Shown in pieces: positions 6,699 to 7,111 of a DNA stretch of 7,111 bases. Source of the stretch: a bacterium (GTDB taxonomy: Bacteria > Bacteroidota > Bacteroidia > Bacteroidales > Bacteroidaceae); assembly GCA_004562975.1 (NCBI GenBank), contig SFQP01000062.1, forward strand, positions 1-7,111, read 5' to 3'. How positions within the stretch are numbered: position 1 is the first letter of the stretch; every line of letters begins with the position of its first letter. Below the pieces are notes generated by a model, which searched no databases, was not told the origin of the DNA, and saw only the letters and a program-made list of their open reading frames with translations. Both the position numbers and the translations under genes were made by a program.

Positions 6699-7012
6699 AA
6701 GGCTCAGAGAACGAAGAAAAACAGGCAAAACCGCACAATGGCATTGACAGAGCCAATATGACAAAAACCATCCGCGCATCAGAGAAGAGAAGAAGCAAAC
6801 ACGACTGGAATAAAAAAAGCCAAAGGCTGAAAGAAGCAAAGTCATCCCTTACTGTATCTGGGGTAAGCAGGAGCATTGCGCAGTAAAAAAAGAAAGTTTA
6901 GCAGTGAACAGTGCGCTGGAATGAAATTCCTCAAAAAAACAAGATTACCCCAAAAGCAAATCCCTCCCCCGGGACTGCCCCGGAGAAGGGAATGCGACTT
7001 GGTTTGAAAAAA
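6699..7012. other. Purine-rich non-coding stretch between gene remnant and 5S rRNA
   Basis: About 6699-6840 is strongly A/G-rich on the + strand. One frame is open from 6611 to a TAA at 6884-6886, with an ATG at 6758 giving a 42-residue, Lys/Arg-rich product (MTKTIRASEKRRSKHDW...). Its composition mirrors the base bias and no domain is visible, so I do not call a gene. A small hairpin GGAAT-GAA-ATTCC lies at 6918-6930. The right end holds the candidate rRNA terminator. Confidence 0.6.
6961..6991 (-). terminator. Candidate rRNA operon terminator
   Basis: Arms 6961-6973 and 6979-6991 form a 13-bp GC-rich stem with two mismatches and a 5-base loop, about 20 bases beyond the 3' end of the 5S gene. 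On the minus strand it is followed by TTTGCTTTTG, a fair T-rich tract. A separate run of six T directly follows the mature 5S sequence on the same strand. Position and orientation fit termination of the rRNA operon. Confidence 0.6.

Positions 7013-7111
<99 letters not shown>

Overview
The window looks like chromosomal DNA from a member of Bacteroidales, most likely Prevotellaceae. This rests on several things. MutL has the Bacteroides/Prevotella-type N-terminus. An OmpA-family porin resembles Porphyromonas/Prevotella major outer-membrane proteins. The two promoter candidates match the Bacteroidetes -7 consensus TAnnTTTG. The start codons of the two highly expressed genes are preceded by A/T-rich leaders without a Shine-Dalgarno sequence. 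There is also a remnant of a Bacteroidales-type outer-membrane protein with a carboxypeptidase-regulatory-like domain. The species assignment is inference; no database was searched.

Layout: 1-1920 (+) mutL, mismatch-repair ATPase. 1921-2935 is a 1-kb stretch without a convincing gene. Its first part is full of short TTCAC/GTGAA iterations, its middle holds a perfect 15-bp inverted repeat and a 21-bp tandem repeat, and its end carries the promoter and leader of the next gene. 2936-4108 (+) encodes a secreted OmpA-family outer-membrane protein, closed by a strong intrinsic terminator at 4139-4172. 4271-4416 holds a promoter candidate and leader for 4417-6213 (+) rpsA, ribosomal protein S1 with six S1 domains, closed by a terminator hairpin at 6245-6288. 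6297-6698 (+) is a decayed piece of an outer-membrane protein gene: the N-terminal regulatory-like domain remains, an in-frame stop separates it from a possible signal-peptide remnant, and the plug and barrel are missing. 6699-7012 is purine-rich and apparently non-coding, with a hairpin that could terminate the rRNA operon. 7013-7111 (-) is the 3' part of a 5S rRNA gene, so an rRNA operon enters from the right and converges on the rpsA side.

The intact genes are housekeeping genes in separate transcription units (DNA repair, envelope integrity, translation) rather than one pathway. I found no new multi-gene system. The points most worth checking are the MutL C-terminus, where the endonuclease motifs are degenerate but a sliding-clamp motif keeps its normal spacing, the repeat-rich 1-kb gap, and the truncated outer-membrane gene next to the rRNA operon.
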